From Pseudonocardia alaniniphila (GTDB lineage: Bacteria > Actinomycetota > Actinomycetes > Mycobacteriales > Pseudonocardiaceae): a stretch of 64,000 nt of DNA. Below the pieces are notes generated by a model. That model was not told where the DNA came from. It did no database searches and saw nothing but the letters and a program-made list of their open reading frames with translations. Shown here in pieces: positions 24,553 to 35,244 of the stretch. Position 1 is the stretch's first letter, and each line of letters opens with the position of its first letter. The translations under genes were made by a program, and so were the position numbers. The stretch is taken from assembly GCF_022524485.1 (NCBI RefSeq), contig NZ_JAKXMK010000023.1, positions 124,001 to 188,000 on the forward strand, in the 5' to 3' direction.

Positions 24553-25641
24553 TCAGGCCATCAGGGCGGCGTACCCGGGCTTGATCACCTCGTTGATCAT
24601 GGCCAGCCGCTCGTCGAAGCCCAGGAACGACGACTTCATCGCGTTGACCGTGAACCACTGCAGGTCGGCCCATCCGTACCCGAAGGTGTCGGCGAGGGCG
24701 GTCATCTCGCTGGTCATCGACACATCGGACATGAGCCGGTTGTCGGTGTTGACCGTGACGCGGAAGCGCAGCTCGGTGAGCAGCCCGATCGGGTGGTCGG
24801 CGAGCGACTTGGCCGCGCCGGTGTGCACGTTGGACGTCGGGCACATCTCGAGCGGGATGCGCTTGTCCCGCACGTACGCGGCGAGCAGGCCCAGCCGGGG
24901 CGTGCCGTCGGCGCCGAGCGTGATGTCGTCGACGATCCGCACGCCGTGGCCGAGCCGGTCGGTACCGCACCACTGCAGCGCCTCCCAGATCGAGGGCAGC
25001 CCGAAGGCCTCGCCTGCGTGGATCGTGAAGTGCGCGTTCTGCTGACGCAGGTACTCGAACGCGTCCAGATGGCGGGTGGGCGGGAAACCGGCCTCGGCGC
25101 CGGCGATGTCGAAGCCCACCACGCCGAGGTTCCGGTAGCGCACCGACAGCTCCGCGATCTCGCGCGAGCGGGCGGCGTGGCGCATCGCGGTGAGCAGGCA
25201 GCCGACGCGGATCCGCCTGCCACGCTCCGCCGCCCGGGCCGAGCCGACCCGGAAGCCTTCGAGCACCGCTTCCACCACGGCGTCGAGTTCGAGGCCCTGC
25301 TCCACGTGCAGCTCCGGGGCGAACCGCACCTCGGCGTAGACCACGCCGTCGGTGGCCAGGTCCTCGGCGCACTCCGCGGCGACGCGGACCAGCGCGTCAG
25401 CGCTCTGCATCACTCCGACGGTGTGGCCGAAGGTCTCCAGGTACAGCTCCAGCGAGCCCGAGTGGGAGGCGGCGAGGAACCACTCGCCCAGCTCCTGCGC
25501 GTCGGTGCTCGGGAGGCCCTGATAGCCGGCAGCGTCGGCTAGCTCGAGGACGGTGGCGGGCCGCAGCCCGCCGTCGAGATGGTCGTGGAGCAGCACCTTC
25601 GGTGCGTCCCGGACGGAGTCGACGTTCAGCGAGACGGGCAC
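24553..25641 (-). CDS. add: Adenosine deaminase
   Basis: Converts (deoxy)adenosine to (deoxy)inosine, supplying PunA. The 362-residue protein carries the zinc and active-site set in order: HDHLDGGLRP near the start, a histidine and catalytic glutamate in FTIHAGEAFG, the histidine in RLGHGVRI, and the aspartate in VNTDNRLMS. GTG 25641 is preferred over the adjacent GTG 25644 because the TAGCGT hexamer is then exactly 6 nt away. It is transcribed alone, towards the duplicated-domain gene. Confidence 0.96.
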   Translation of the reverse strand: MPVSLNVDSVRDAPKVLLHDHLDGGLRPATVLELADAAGYQGLPSTDAQELGEWFLAASHSGSLELYLETFGHTVGVMQSADALVRVAAECAEDLATDGVVYAEVRFAPELHVEQGLELDAVVEAVLEGFRVGSARAAERGRRIRVGCLLTAMRHAARSREIAELSVRYRNLGVVGFDIAGAEAGFPPTRHLDAFEYLRQQNAHFTIHAGEAFGLPSIWEALQWCGTDRLGHGVRIVDDITLGADGTPRLGLLAAYVRDKRIPLEMCPTSNVHTGAAKSLADHPIGLLTELRFRVTVNTDNRLMSDVSMTSEMTALADTFGYGWADLQWFTVNAMKSSFLGFDERLAMINEVIKPGYAALMA

Positions 25642-25647
25642 CACATC

Positions 25648-25653
25648 ACGCTA
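25648..25653 (-). promoter_or_regulatory. Probable -10 element of add (leaderless)
   Basis: On the minus strand TAGCGT ends 6 nt before GTG 25641. Confidence 0.4.
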
Positions 25654-25797
25654 GAACACCCCTGGCCGTCGTGGGTGAGGGCACCCGAGGAGCGCCCCCC
25701 ACGTCACCCGTCGGGGCGGGAGATCCACCCCTGATCGCCGATCTCCACCCCTGATCCCCGACGGCCACCCGTCACCGCGGGCTGACATGCTGAACCA

Positions 25798-26556
25798 ATG
25801 ATCTTCGAAGGCGACGTCGTGCTGGTCACGGGCGGTTCACGCGGAATCGGCCGGGCAGCGGCGCGTGAGTTCGCCGCGGCGGGAGCCACCGTCGTCGTCC
25901 AGTACCGGAAGGACCGCCGGGCGGCCGAGGAGGTGCTCTCCGAGCTCGGGCCGGGTGCACACATCGCGCTCCAGGCCGATGTCGCCGACCCCGGGCAGGT
26001 GCAGAACCTCGTGCAGACCGTGGTCGAGCGCCTCGGCTGGATCGGCGTCCTCGTGAACAACGCCGGCGTCTACGAGCGTCACCCCGTCCCGACCACGGAC
26101 TACGCGGAATGGCAGGAAGCGTGGCGGCGGACGATCGACACCAACCTGATCGGGCCGGCGAACCTCGTGCACTGCGTGGTGCCGCACATGATCGCGGCGG
26201 GCGGCGGCCGGATCGTGAACGTCACCTCGCGCGGGGCGTTCCGCGGGGAACCGGAGCACCCGGCGTACGGGGCGAGCAAAGCCGGGCTGAACAGCCTGAG
26301 CCAGTCGCTGGCCCAGGCGCTCGCACCCCACGGCATCTACGTCACGGCGGTCGCGCCGGGGTTCGTCGAGACCGACATGGCGGCGCCCTACCTCGACGGG
26401 GCGGACGGTGCGGCGGTCCGGGCGCAGAGCCCGCTCCGAAGGGCGGCCACCCCGGAGGAGATCGCTCGCGTCATCGTCTTCCTGGCCTCGCCCGGCACCG
26501 AGTACGCCATCGGCGCGATCGTCGACGTGAACGGGGCGTCGTACCTCCGGTCCTGA
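25798..26556 (+). CDS. Short-chain dehydrogenase/reductase (FabG-like)
   Basis: 252 residues of classical SDR type. NAD(P) is bound by VTGGSRGIGRAAA (about 10-22), NNAGVYER follows, and the catalytic Tyr/Lys are in YGASKAGL with a preceding serine in NVTSRGAF. The late APGFVETDMA stretch is typical. ATG 25798 lies 6 nt after CATGCT, so a leaderless start is possible. It is a lone gene inside the nucleoside-salvage region; substrate unknown. A FabG-type 3-oxoacyl reductase or a sugar/polyol dehydrogenase would both fit. Confidence 0.9.
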   Translation: MIFEGDVVLVTGGSRGIGRAAAREFAAAGATVVVQYRKDRRAAEEVLSELGPGAHIALQADVADPGQVQNLVQTVVERLGWIGVLVNNAGVYERHPVPTTDYAEWQEAWRRTIDTNLIGPANLVHCVVPHMIAAGGGRIVNVTSRGAFRGEPEHPAYGASKAGLNSLSQSLAQALAPHGIYVTAVAPGFVETDMAAPYLDGADGAAVRAQSPLRRAATPEEIARVIVFLASPGTEYAIGAIVDVNGASYLRS

Positions 26557-26724
26557 AAGTGCTGCCACCCGGCGCAGACCGTGACGCACGAGAGTGACAA
26601 ACTACTCTGAACGGGGTAAAGGCTCCCGAACGGGGAGTCGTGAAGGGGCAATCCGCGCGCCTCGCTACCCTCAGTGCGCACGGCACTCCCCGTTGTCCGG
26701 CAAAGAGGAAGCTCCCCGCCCGCC

Positions 26725-27789
26725 ATGAGCAATGACTCCACACTGTCGTTCGACCGCATGCGCGGCATGCTCATGCGCGCGGCAGAGATCCGCGACAGCG
26801 AGCAGCAGCAGATCTTCGACTCGCTCGACGAGATCCACGCCCGGCTCGCCGCGCTCGACGCGCTGGGCACGGTCCGCAAGCGGCTCACCGAGCTTCCCGA
26901 CCGCACCGAGGTCAGCGTGCTGGCCGAGCGGCTGGACGAGACGGTGGCCAAGCTCGACGCCCAGGACAGCGCCATCGCCGCCGTCATGCGGGCCGTCGAG
27001 GGGCTGCCCGACAAGATCGCCAAGCCGATCGCGCAGCTCGACGGGCGGCTCGACGGAATGGCCGGGCGGCTGGAGGGCGTGTCCGGCCGGATGGACGGGC
27101 TCGACGACCGGCTCCTGGGCCTCCACAAGCGTCTCGACGACCTCGACAACCGCCTCGACCGGCACGAGATGCGGCTCGACGCGATGCCGTCCTCGGTGGG
27201 CACGCCGATCAAGGAGCGGATCGACGGGATCGAGCGCGCGGTCCGCGAGCAGCTCGAGACGGCCGTCCGTTCCATGGACGAGTCCGACGAGGGCATGCGC
27301 AACCTGCTCGGCGACACCAGCATCGGGCTGCACCGGCGGCTCGAGGACCTGGCATCCCGTCCCGCGGTCGACCCGACGGAACCGCTCGACGGCCTGGCGC
27401 AGCGGCTGGAGTCGTTGTCCACCCGGCTGGAGACCGTCAGCGAGCGCCTCAACGCTCTCGAGGAGGGCGTGTCCGGGCGTCTCGGCTCACTCAGCGGCGA
27501 GATCGACCTGAAGCTCGAGAAGCTCGACGCCGCGCTGGTGCAGCGGCCCGACTCCACCTCGCTGCGCACGCTGGTGGAGCAGGCCAACGAGGAGTCCGAG
27601 CGGCGTAACGCCGGTCAGCTCGACGAGGCCATGGCCACGTTCGCTGAGCTGATCCTGGGCCGGGGCCCCGCCGCCCAGTCGCCGCCGCCGCCCCCGCGTC
27701 CGGCTCAGCGGCGGGCGCGCAAGATCACGGTGAAGTCCCCCAACGGGGCGTCGATCGGCGACACCGTGGCCGACGACCCGGACGACTGA
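26725..27789 (+). CDS. Long coiled-coil protein
   Basis: 354 residues dominated by heptad-like repeats of RLD/RLE units (for example LDDRLLGLHKRLDDLDNRLDRHEMRLD) from about residue 25 to 280, so almost certainly an extended coiled coil. The C-terminus is proline-rich, then basic (RRARKITVK). No membrane segment. I chose ATG 26725; a TACCCT hexamer at 26666-26671 would start the transcript near 26678, giving a leader of about 47 nt with GAGGAAG. GTG 26674 in frame is less likely. Function unknown; such proteins often scaffold cell-pole or chromosome structures in actinobacteria. Confidence 0.75.
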   Translation: MSNDSTLSFDRMRGMLMRAAEIRDSEQQQIFDSLDEIHARLAALDALGTVRKRLTELPDRTEVSVLAERLDETVAKLDAQDSAIAAVMRAVEGLPDKIAKPIAQLDGRLDGMAGRLEGVSGRMDGLDDRLLGLHKRLDDLDNRLDRHEMRLDAMPSSVGTPIKERIDGIERAVREQLETAVRSMDESDEGMRNLLGDTSIGLHRRLEDLASRPAVDPTEPLDGLAQRLESLSTRLETVSERLNALEEGVSGRLGSLSGEIDLKLEKLDAALVQRPDSTSLRTLVEQANEESERRNAGQLDEAMATFAELILGRGPAAQSPPPPPRPAQRRARKITVKSPNGASIGDTVADDPDD

Positions 27790-27804
27790 GAACATCCGAA
27801 CCCG

Positions 27805-27842
27805 GCAACGGCCCGGACGCCTCGTGGCGTCCGGGCCGTTGC
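27805..27842. terminator. Bidirectional terminator hairpin
   Basis: A perfect 17-bp stem around loop TCGT lies between the stops of the convergent coiled-coil gene and deoA. No T-run; stability is very high because of GC content. Confidence 0.85.
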
Positions 27843-27843
27843 G

Positions 27844-29142
<1,299 letters not shown>

Positions 29143-29252
29143 GCTGGTCCTCCGGTGCTCGTGGATCAGGAATTCTCAGGATGCCAGTGCCGATCCGGAG
29201 GCCCGGTCGGCGGCTCGCGTGGCCTGCGATCGCGAGGCCCAGGGGCCAGTGC

Positions 29253-29654
29253 TCAGCTCCGGTCCGGGAGGTCGGCGGGGCCGAACGCGTCCGGCAGCAC
29301 CTCCCGCATCGGGAGGATGCCGCGCGGGGTGTCGACCAGGCAGTCCGGGCCGCCGAACTCGTAGATGATCTGCCGGCAGCGCCCGCACGGCATGAGCAGC
29401 TCCCCCGTGCCGGAGCGGCACGCCACGGCGACGAAGCGACCCCCGCCGGTGAGCCGCAGCTGCCCGGCCATCGTGCACTCGGCGCAGAGGCCGAGGCCGT
29501 ACGAGGCGTTCTCCACGTTGCATCCGGTGACGACACGGCCGTCGTCGCAGACGGCCGCCGCCCCGACCTGCAGGTGTGAGTACGGCGCGTAGGCCGACGC
29601 GGCCGCGGCGACGGCCGCTTCGCGCAATGCGTCCCAGGGGACGTCAGTCATCAT
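29253..29654 (-). CDS. cdd: Cytidine deaminase
   Basis: Converts (deoxy)cytidine to (deoxy)uridine. The 133-residue protein has the zinc-binding set CAEC and PCGRC in the expected order, and AYAPYSHLQVGAA near the N-terminus. ATG 29654 overlaps the last base of the permease stop (TGATG); ATG 29651 and TTG 29657 are alternative starts. It is translationally coupled to the ABC permease, which ties nucleoside import directly to deamination. Confidence 0.95.
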   Translation of the reverse strand: MMTDVPWDALREAAVAAAASAYAPYSHLQVGAAAVCDDGRVVTGCNVENASYGLGLCAECTMAGQLRLTGGGRFVAVACRSGTGELLMPCGRCRQIIYEFGGPDCLVDTPRGILPMREVLPDAFGPADLPDRS

Positions 29655-30928
29655 CAACCTCGGCTACCTTCACCTCTCCGATACTCGACGCCGTCGGCCG
29701 CAGGCGGCCGTAGTCGTTGGGACGCCACCGCGAGCACCAGCAGCGTGACGAGCTGCGGTGCGTAGGCGGCGAACTCGCGTGGCACCGTGTCGATCGAGTA
29801 GTACACGACGTACACCACCGCGCCCACGACGGCGGCGACCAGCGCCGCACGCCACCGGCGCCGCGCCACCCACAGCACGGCGAGGCCGACCGCCAGGATC
29901 GTCGCGCCGTAGAGGAGCCCGTGCACCGCCTCGCCACCGGCCCGCAACTGCACACCGTCGACGTAGCCGAAGAGCGCCGACCCTGCGAGCAGGCCACCGG
30001 GTCGCCAGTTGCCGAAGATCATCGCGGCGAGACCGATGTACCCGCGGCCGCCGGTCTGGCCCTCCAGGTAACCCAGCTGGCCGGGGTTCAGCGTCAGCGC
30101 CGCACCGCCCAGCCCGGCGAGCGCGCCGGACGCGACCACCGCGACGTACTTGTAGGTGGCGACCTTGACCCCGAGCGACTCGGCGGCCACCGGGTTCTCC
30201 CCGCAGGAGCGCAGCCGCAGCCCGAAGCGGGTGCGCCACAGCACCAGGTAGCTGATCGGCACGAGCGCGAACCCGATGATGACGAGCGGCGTAAGGCCGC
30301 TGAGCAGGCCGCCGAGAAGCCCCGCCACGTCCGAGAGCAGCACCCGTTGCTGCGACTCGACGGACGCCAGACCGTCGGCCACCGGTTGTACGGAGAAGGT
30401 GTCGAACGCCTCGACCCGCGGGGACTGGCGCGGATTCTGCGAGATCGGCTCGAAGAGCAGCGTGGACAGGTACTTCGTGACGCCCATGCCGAGCAGCGTG
30501 ATCGCGACGCCGGACACGATGTGGTTGACGTTGAACGTCACCGTGGCGACGGCGTGCAGCAGCCCGCCGAGGGCGCCGAGGACGAGGCCGCCGAGCACCG
30601 CAGCCCACGGCCCCCACTGGTATCCGGCCCAGGCCGCGCCCCAGGTGCCGAGGATCATCATGCCCTCGAGACCGATGTTGATCACGCCCGCGCGTTCGGA
30701 CCACAGCCCGCCGAGCCCGGCGAACAGGATCGGGAGCAGCAGCAGCACGGCGGCCTGCGTGGTGCCGCGAGAGGTCAGCTGGTACTGCCCGGTCAGAGTG
30801 GCCGTGATCGAGAGGATCACCACGCCGGCGGCCACGACGATCAGCGCACGGGCCCACGACGGGACGCGGCGCCGCTGTGGTGCGGCCGGGGGCGGGGCCG
30901 CCACCGGCGCTGTGGTCAGGGCCGTCAT
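29654..30928 (-). CDS. Nucleoside ABC transporter, permease 2 (NupQ/BmpA-family system)
   Basis: 424 residues with about ten membrane segments. VINIGLEGMMILGTWGA, NHIVSGVAITLLGMGVTKYL and GYIGLAAMIFGNWRPGG are signatures of the permease family that pairs with BmpA-type lipoproteins (RbsC/YufQ-like). Its ATG overlaps the stop of the first permease by ATGA. With its partner it forms the channel for nucleoside uptake. An extra C-terminal membrane pair of about 60 residues follows the normal end. Confidence 0.92.
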   Translation of the reverse strand: MTALTTAPVAAPPPAAPQRRRVPSWARALIVVAAGVVILSITATLTGQYQLTSRGTTQAAVLLLLPILFAGLGGLWSERAGVINIGLEGMMILGTWGAAWAGYQWGPWAAVLGGLVLGALGGLLHAVATVTFNVNHIVSGVAITLLGMGVTKYLSTLLFEPISQNPRQSPRVEAFDTFSVQPVADGLASVESQQRVLLSDVAGLLGGLLSGLTPLVIIGFALVPISYLVLWRTRFGLRLRSCGENPVAAESLGVKVATYKYVAVVASGALAGLGGAALTLNPGQLGYLEGQTGGRGYIGLAAMIFGNWRPGGLLAGSALFGYVDGVQLRAGGEAVHGLLYGATILAVGLAVLWVARRRWRAALVAAVVGAVVYVVYYSIDTVPREFAAYAPQLVTLLVLAVASQRLRPPAADGVEYRRGEGSRG

Positions 30929-32022
30929 GACGCCACCGTCTCGGTCCGAGCTTCCACGGCCGGGGCGCTGCGCAGCTGCGCGGCCACCCTGCGCTGCTCG
31001 GCGGCGAGCTCGTAGCGCCGCACGATCTCGTACGCGATGACCACGGACAGCACCACCGACCCCTGCATGATCAGCACGATCTCCCGCGGCACGCCGACGT
31101 TGTCGAGTGCGAGGGCCGACTTGTCCAGGAACGCCCAGAGCAGCGCCCCGAGCGCGATGCCGAGCGGGTGGTTGCGGCCGAGCAGGGCGACCGCGATGCC
31201 GGTGAACCCGTAGCCCTGCGGCGAGGTGAGCGTGTAGGCGAAGTCGCGCCCGAGCAGCTCGGGGAGCCCGGCCAGGCCCGCGACCGCACCGGAGAGCACC
31301 AGCGCGATGATCACCATGCGCCGGGCGTCGACCCCGCCCGCCGTGGCGGCCGTCGGCGACTCCCCCGATGCCTTGAGCTCGAACCCGAACCGCGTGCGGT
31401 TGAGCAGGAACCAGTAGCCGAGCCCGAGCAGCGCGGCCACGGCGACCATCCCGAAGAGGGTGCCGCTCGTGCCGAACGAGACCCCGGGGAACTGACCGCT
31501 CGGCTCGATCGGGGCGGTGGAGATGTTGTTGCCCTGGAGCACGCCGAACGAGTCGGGCCGGATGAGGTAGGCGATCAGGCCGGTCGCGATGAAGTTCAGC
31601 ATGATCGTCGAGATCACCTCGCTGACACCGCGGTAGGCCTTGAGCAGCGCGGCGATACCCGCCCACGCCGCGCCCACCACGGCTGCGACCACGATGATCA
31701 CGAGCGTGTGCAGCACCGGCGGCAGCACGAGCGAGCCGCCGACGATCGCGGCCACGCAGGCCGCCAGCCGGTACTGGCCCTCGATGCCGATGTTGAACAG
31801 CTTCATCTGGAAGCCGATCGCCACGGCCAGTGCCGCGATGTAGTAGATGGCCCCGCTGTTGATGATGTCGACGGCCGTGGTGCCCTCACCGACCTGCGTG
31901 ATCATGACCGTCAGAGCGGTGATCGGCGAGTCGCCGCTGATCAGTAGCGCGACGGCGCACAGCAGCGCCGCGAAGACGATCGCCAGCGCGGGTGGCAGCA
32001 GCACGGTGCGGACGCGGTTCAT
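30925..32022 (-). CDS. Nucleoside ABC transporter, permease 1 (NupP-like)
   Basis: 365 residues, about nine membrane segments. FNIGIEGQYRLAACVAAIVGG, GVSEVISTIMLNFIATGLI and GYGFTGIAVALLGRNHP are the typical landmarks of this permease family. Start ATG 32022 overlaps the ATPase stop by ATGA, and its own stop overlaps the next permease the same way. Partner of permease 2, the ATPase and the BmpA lipoprotein. Confidence 0.93.
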   Translation of the reverse strand: MNRVRTVLLPPALAIVFAALLCAVALLISGDSPITALTVMITQVGEGTTAVDIINSGAIYYIAALAVAIGFQMKLFNIGIEGQYRLAACVAAIVGGSLVLPPVLHTLVIIVVAAVVGAAWAGIAALLKAYRGVSEVISTIMLNFIATGLIAYLIRPDSFGVLQGNNISTAPIEPSGQFPGVSFGTSGTLFGMVAVAALLGLGYWFLLNRTRFGFELKASGESPTAATAGGVDARRMVIIALVLSGAVAGLAGLPELLGRDFAYTLTSPQGYGFTGIAVALLGRNHPLGIALGALLWAFLDKSALALDNVGVPREIVLIMQGSVVLSVVIAYEIVRRYELAAEQRRVAAQLRSAPAVEARTETVAS

Positions 32023-33575
32023 GCAGGCACCGCCTCGGAGTCGTCGGCACCGGTCATCGCCGCGCCGAGCTCCTCGGGTGTGACGGTCGCGGGGTCGGCG
32101 TCGGCGACCAACGTGCCGCGCAGCATCACCTTGATCGTGTCGGAGAGCCCGATCAGCTCGTCGAGGTCGGCGCTGATCAGCAGCACCGCGAGCCCGCGAG
32201 CCCGCGCGCGGCGTAGCTCCTCCCAGATGCCCGCCTGCGCCCCGACGTCGACGCCGCGGGTCGGGTGCGACGCGATCAGCAGCACCGGGTCGCCCGAGAG
32301 CTCCCGTCCGACAACGAGCTTCTGCTGGTTGCCGCCGGACAGCGCGGCGGCCGGCACGTCGACGCCCGGCGTGCGGACGTCGAACTCCGCGACGATCCGC
32401 TCGGTGTCGCGCCGGGCGGCCGCCCGGTCGAGCAGGCCGAGGAACCCGCCTCGGGACACCGGCGGCCGGCTCTGGTGGCCGAGCATGCGGTTCGCCCACA
32501 GCGACTGGGTGGCGAGGAGCCCGTGGCGCGTGCGGTCCTCGGGCACGTAGCCGATTCCCGCCTCTCGCCGCGCGAGGGTGCTGGCATGGCTGAGGTCCCG
32601 GCCGCCCAGCACCACCCTGCCCGCGCTCGCCCGGCGCATCCCCATGATCGTCTCGACGAGCTCGGTCTGGCCGTTGCCCTCGACGCCCGCGATCCCGAGC
32701 ACCTCACCGGCGTGCACCACGAGGTCGATCCCCGCGAGCACCGGCCGCGCGCCGCTCTCGCCCGCCAGTTCCAGCCCTTCGACGCGCAGCACCTCGCGAT
32801 CGGTGACCGTGGAGTCGCGGGTCTCCGGGCTGGGTAGCTCGCTCCCGACCATCATCTCGGCGAGCTGACGGCTGGTCACCGAGGCCGGGTCGGCCGTGCC
32901 GACGGACGTGCCGCGGCGGATGACCGTGATCGAGTCCGCGATGGCGCGCACCTCGTCGAGCTTGTGGGAGATGAACAGGAACGTGAACCCGTCGGCGCGC
33001 ATGGTGCGCAGGGTGTCGAACAGTTCGTCGACCTCCTGGGGCACGAGCACGGCGGTCGGCTCGTCGAGGATCACGGTGCGCGCACCGCGGTAGAGCACCT
33101 TGATGATCTCGACGCGCTGGCGGTCGGCCACTCCGAGGCGCTCGACGAGGACACGCGGGTCGACCTCGAGGCCCACCGTGGCGGCGAGCTCGGCGATCCG
33201 TCGGCGGGCTGCGCCGCCGATACCGAGTAGCCCCTCGGCCCCGAGCAGGATGTTCTCCGCCACCGTGAAGTTGTCGGCCAGCATGAAGTGCTGGTGCACC
33301 ATGCCGATCCCGGCCTTGATCGCGTCGGACGGGGATCGGAACCGCACGGTCCGACCGTCGACCGAGATCGTGCCCTCGTCGGGCTGCTGCATCCCGTAGA
33401 GGATCTTCATCAACGTGGACTTGCCTGCGCCGTTCTCACCGCAGAGGGCATGGACCTCGCCGCGGCGGACCTGCAGATGGATGTCGTCGTTGGCGACCAC
33501 GCCGGGGAAACGCTTCGTGATACCGGTGAGCTCGACGGCGTATTCGGCCGCACTCGTGGCCATGCTCGTGGCCAT
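32019..33575 (-). CDS. Nucleoside ABC transporter, tandem ATPase (NupO-like)
   Basis: 518 residues holding two fused ATP-binding domains as in sugar/nucleoside importers (MglA/RbsA/YufO). The first has CGENGAGKST near 45-54, Q-loop VHQHFML and Walker B ILDEPTAVL; the signature is degenerate (GVADRQRVEI). The second has a degenerate P-loop, GVEGNGQTEL, but an intact signature ALSGGNQQKL and ASHPTRGVDVGA in place of Walker B. This asymmetry is normal for the family. It is separated from the lipoprotein gene by a strong hairpin and precedes the permease with a four-base overlap. Confidence 0.94.
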   Translation of the reverse strand: MATSMATSAAEYAVELTGITKRFPGVVANDDIHLQVRRGEVHALCGENGAGKSTLMKILYGMQQPDEGTISVDGRTVRFRSPSDAIKAGIGMVHQHFMLADNFTVAENILLGAEGLLGIGGAARRRIAELAATVGLEVDPRVLVERLGVADRQRVEIIKVLYRGARTVILDEPTAVLVPQEVDELFDTLRTMRADGFTFLFISHKLDEVRAIADSITVIRRGTSVGTADPASVTSRQLAEMMVGSELPSPETRDSTVTDREVLRVEGLELAGESGARPVLAGIDLVVHAGEVLGIAGVEGNGQTELVETIMGMRRASAGRVVLGGRDLSHASTLARREAGIGYVPEDRTRHGLLATQSLWANRMLGHQSRPPVSRGGFLGLLDRAAARRDTERIVAEFDVRTPGVDVPAAALSGGNQQKLVVGRELSGDPVLLIASHPTRGVDVGAQAGIWEELRRARARGLAVLLISADLDELIGLSDTIKVMLRGTLVADADPATVTPEELGAAMTGADDSEAVPA

Positions 33576-33604
33576 GGCTGGAGCCTTTCGAAGGGGGACG
33601 TGGT

Positions 33605-33642
33605 TCGGGGGCCGGGGCCGCCTAGGCGACTCCGGCCCCCGA
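33605..33642 (-). terminator. Hairpin between lipoprotein and ATPase genes (attenuator)
   Basis: TCGGGGGCCGG pairs with CCGGCCCCCGA (11 bp) and an inner GCCTAGGC palindrome continues the fold. Located 15 nt after the lipoprotein stop, it probably reduces read-through so that more binding protein than membrane components is made. Confidence 0.65.
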
Positions 33643-33656
33643 CAGGTGCCCCGGGG

Positions 33657-34811
33657 TCAGGACGACGTGGGCGTGGTCTCGACCGAGATCACGCCGCTGA
33701 TGATCGCGGCCTTGTACGCGTCGAGCTGGGTCGTGATGTCGTCGACCTTGCCGCCCGAGGTGGCGTACCCGACTCCGTCCACCTTCAGGTCGAAGGTGTC
33801 GGGCAGGGTGCTGAGGTTCCCGGCCGCCGCGGCGTTGATGTAGTCGAAGACCGCCACGTCCACGCGCTTCAGCATCGACGTGATGATCACGTCCTTCACG
33901 TCGGAGAGGCCCGGGATGTTGTGCTGGTCCGAGTCGACGCCGATGGCGGACTTGCCCGCGGCCTTCACGGCCTGGAACACGCCCTGCCCCGACGCTCCCG
34001 CGGCGTGGTAGATCACGTCGGCGCCGCCGTCGAGCTGACCGGTGGCCACCACCTGCCCCTTGGCGGGGTCGCTGAAGCCGGTGAAGTCACCGGCCGGGGT
34101 GAGGTAGTCGACGTCGACCTGGATGTCGGGCGCCACGGCCTTCGCACCCTGCACGTATCCGGCCTGGAACTTCTGGATCAGCGGCTGCTCGACCCCGCCG
34201 ACGAACCCGATCTTGCACGTCTGCGTCTTGAGCGCTGCGGCGACACCCACCAGGAAGGAGCCCTGCTCCTCGGCGAACACCAGCGGCGTGACGTTCGGCA
34301 GCTCGACCGAGCTGTCGTCGACGATCGCGAACTGGGTGTTCGGGCTCTCGGCCGCGACGGTCTTCAGCGCGGTGGCGTACTTGAAGCCGACCGCGATGAC
34401 CGGGTTGTAGCCCTCGCTCGCGAGCTGGCGCAGCCGGGTGGCCGCTGCGTCCTCGCTCTCGTTCGGGCCTGCGGTGAGCTCCTTGGTGTTGGCCTTGGCG
34501 AGACCGAGCTCGCTGATGGCCCGGTCGAGGCCTGCGCCCGCGGCGTCGTTGAAGGACGCGTCGCCGCGGCCGCCGATGTCGAAGGCCAGACCGACCTTGA
34601 GGCCGCTCGCGTCGGCGTTCGGCAGCGCAGGCGCCGGGCTCGCGGAGCCGCCGCCAGGGGCGGACGGCGCGGAGTTCCGCGCGCACGCACCCGCATTCGT
34701 CCCACCGCCGCCGGCGGGCTGGCTGGTCCCGGTGTCGCGGGCACAGCCCACCACCACCAGCGCGCTGGTCAGCACGGCAGCTGCCAGCACGAATCCACGT
34801 CTGATCCGCAC
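33657..34811 (-). CDS. BmpA-family nucleoside-binding lipoprotein
   Basis: 384 residues. Signal peptide with lipobox LVVVGC (cysteine at about 23), a Gly/Pro/Ser-rich tether, then a BMP domain: VGLAFDIGGRGDASFNDAAG, NVTPLVFAEEQGSFLVGVAAAL, GGADVIYHAAGASGQGVFQA. In this family (NupN, PnrA, Tp0319) the DxGGxxDxSFN motif contacts the nucleoside. GTG 34811 is preceded by AGGAGG. It is the first gene of a six-gene operon: lipoprotein, ATPase, two permeases, cdd, deoA. Confidence 0.94.
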   Translation of the reverse strand: MRIRRGFVLAAAVLTSALVVVGCARDTGTSQPAGGGGTNAGACARNSAPSAPGGGSASPAPALPNADASGLKVGLAFDIGGRGDASFNDAAGAGLDRAISELGLAKANTKELTAGPNESEDAAATRLRQLASEGYNPVIAVGFKYATALKTVAAESPNTQFAIVDDSSVELPNVTPLVFAEEQGSFLVGVAAALKTQTCKIGFVGGVEQPLIQKFQAGYVQGAKAVAPDIQVDVDYLTPAGDFTGFSDPAKGQVVATGQLDGGADVIYHAAGASGQGVFQAVKAAGKSAIGVDSDQHNIPGLSDVKDVIITSMLKRVDVAVFDYINAAAAGNLSTLPDTFDLKVDGVGYATSGGKVDDITTQLDAYKAAIISGVISVETTPTSS

Positions 34812-35244
34812 TGAAGAAGGCCTCCTGTTCCGGCATGACCGATCTCGGACGGCACGCCGGAGGGGAACGTAGCCGAGCGATTGATCAGTTCACAGAAAGG
34901 AATCAGTGGCGTGACCTAATCGTCGGCTCCGTTCAGTGAGCGCGAGGTCACGTGCAGCAACCAGCTTGCAAGGCGGCGCCTTCCCACCTCGCAAGCACCC
35001 GATTGGCGTTGATCATGATAGGGGCTCGCGCGCTTCCCGGGTAGCAAGAAACCGTCCCCGGCGAGTCGCCCGATCCCGGGGCGCGGGCCGTCGGCTCCCC
35101 CGGCCCCGTGTTCGCCCGGTTGGCGCAGCTCAGGTCACGTTCACCCCGGTTCATGGCGGCGACAACGGGTGGTTCGGCCCGCCGGCCGAGGAAGCCACTC
35201 CTCGGGTGACCCACCGCGGCGTGGAGCGATCGTAGAGTCACGGC
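34812..35244. other. Divergent intergenic region between the nucleoside-transport operon and dacB
   Basis: 433 bases. On the minus strand a TACGTT hexamer with a TGAACT about 15 bp upstream may serve the lipoprotein gene (around 34865-34895), and a TGATCA palindrome lies between them. The open frame across 34936-35235 has the composition of chance coding. The dacB promoter is at the right end. Confidence 0.4.
35233..35238 (+). promoter_or_regulatory. Probable -10 element of dacB (leaderless)
   Basis: TAGAGT ends 6 nt before GTG 35245; no ribosome site is present. Confidence 0.5.

Noticed and set aside
24714..25223. Alternative minus-strand frame inside add
   Set aside because: Shadow of the deaminase; Ser/Arg/Ala-rich with no motif.
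34936..35235. 99-codon plus-strand frame between the nucleoside lipoprotein and dacB
   Set aside because: Arg/Pro-rich with no motif and no ribosome site; lies in a divergent promoter region.
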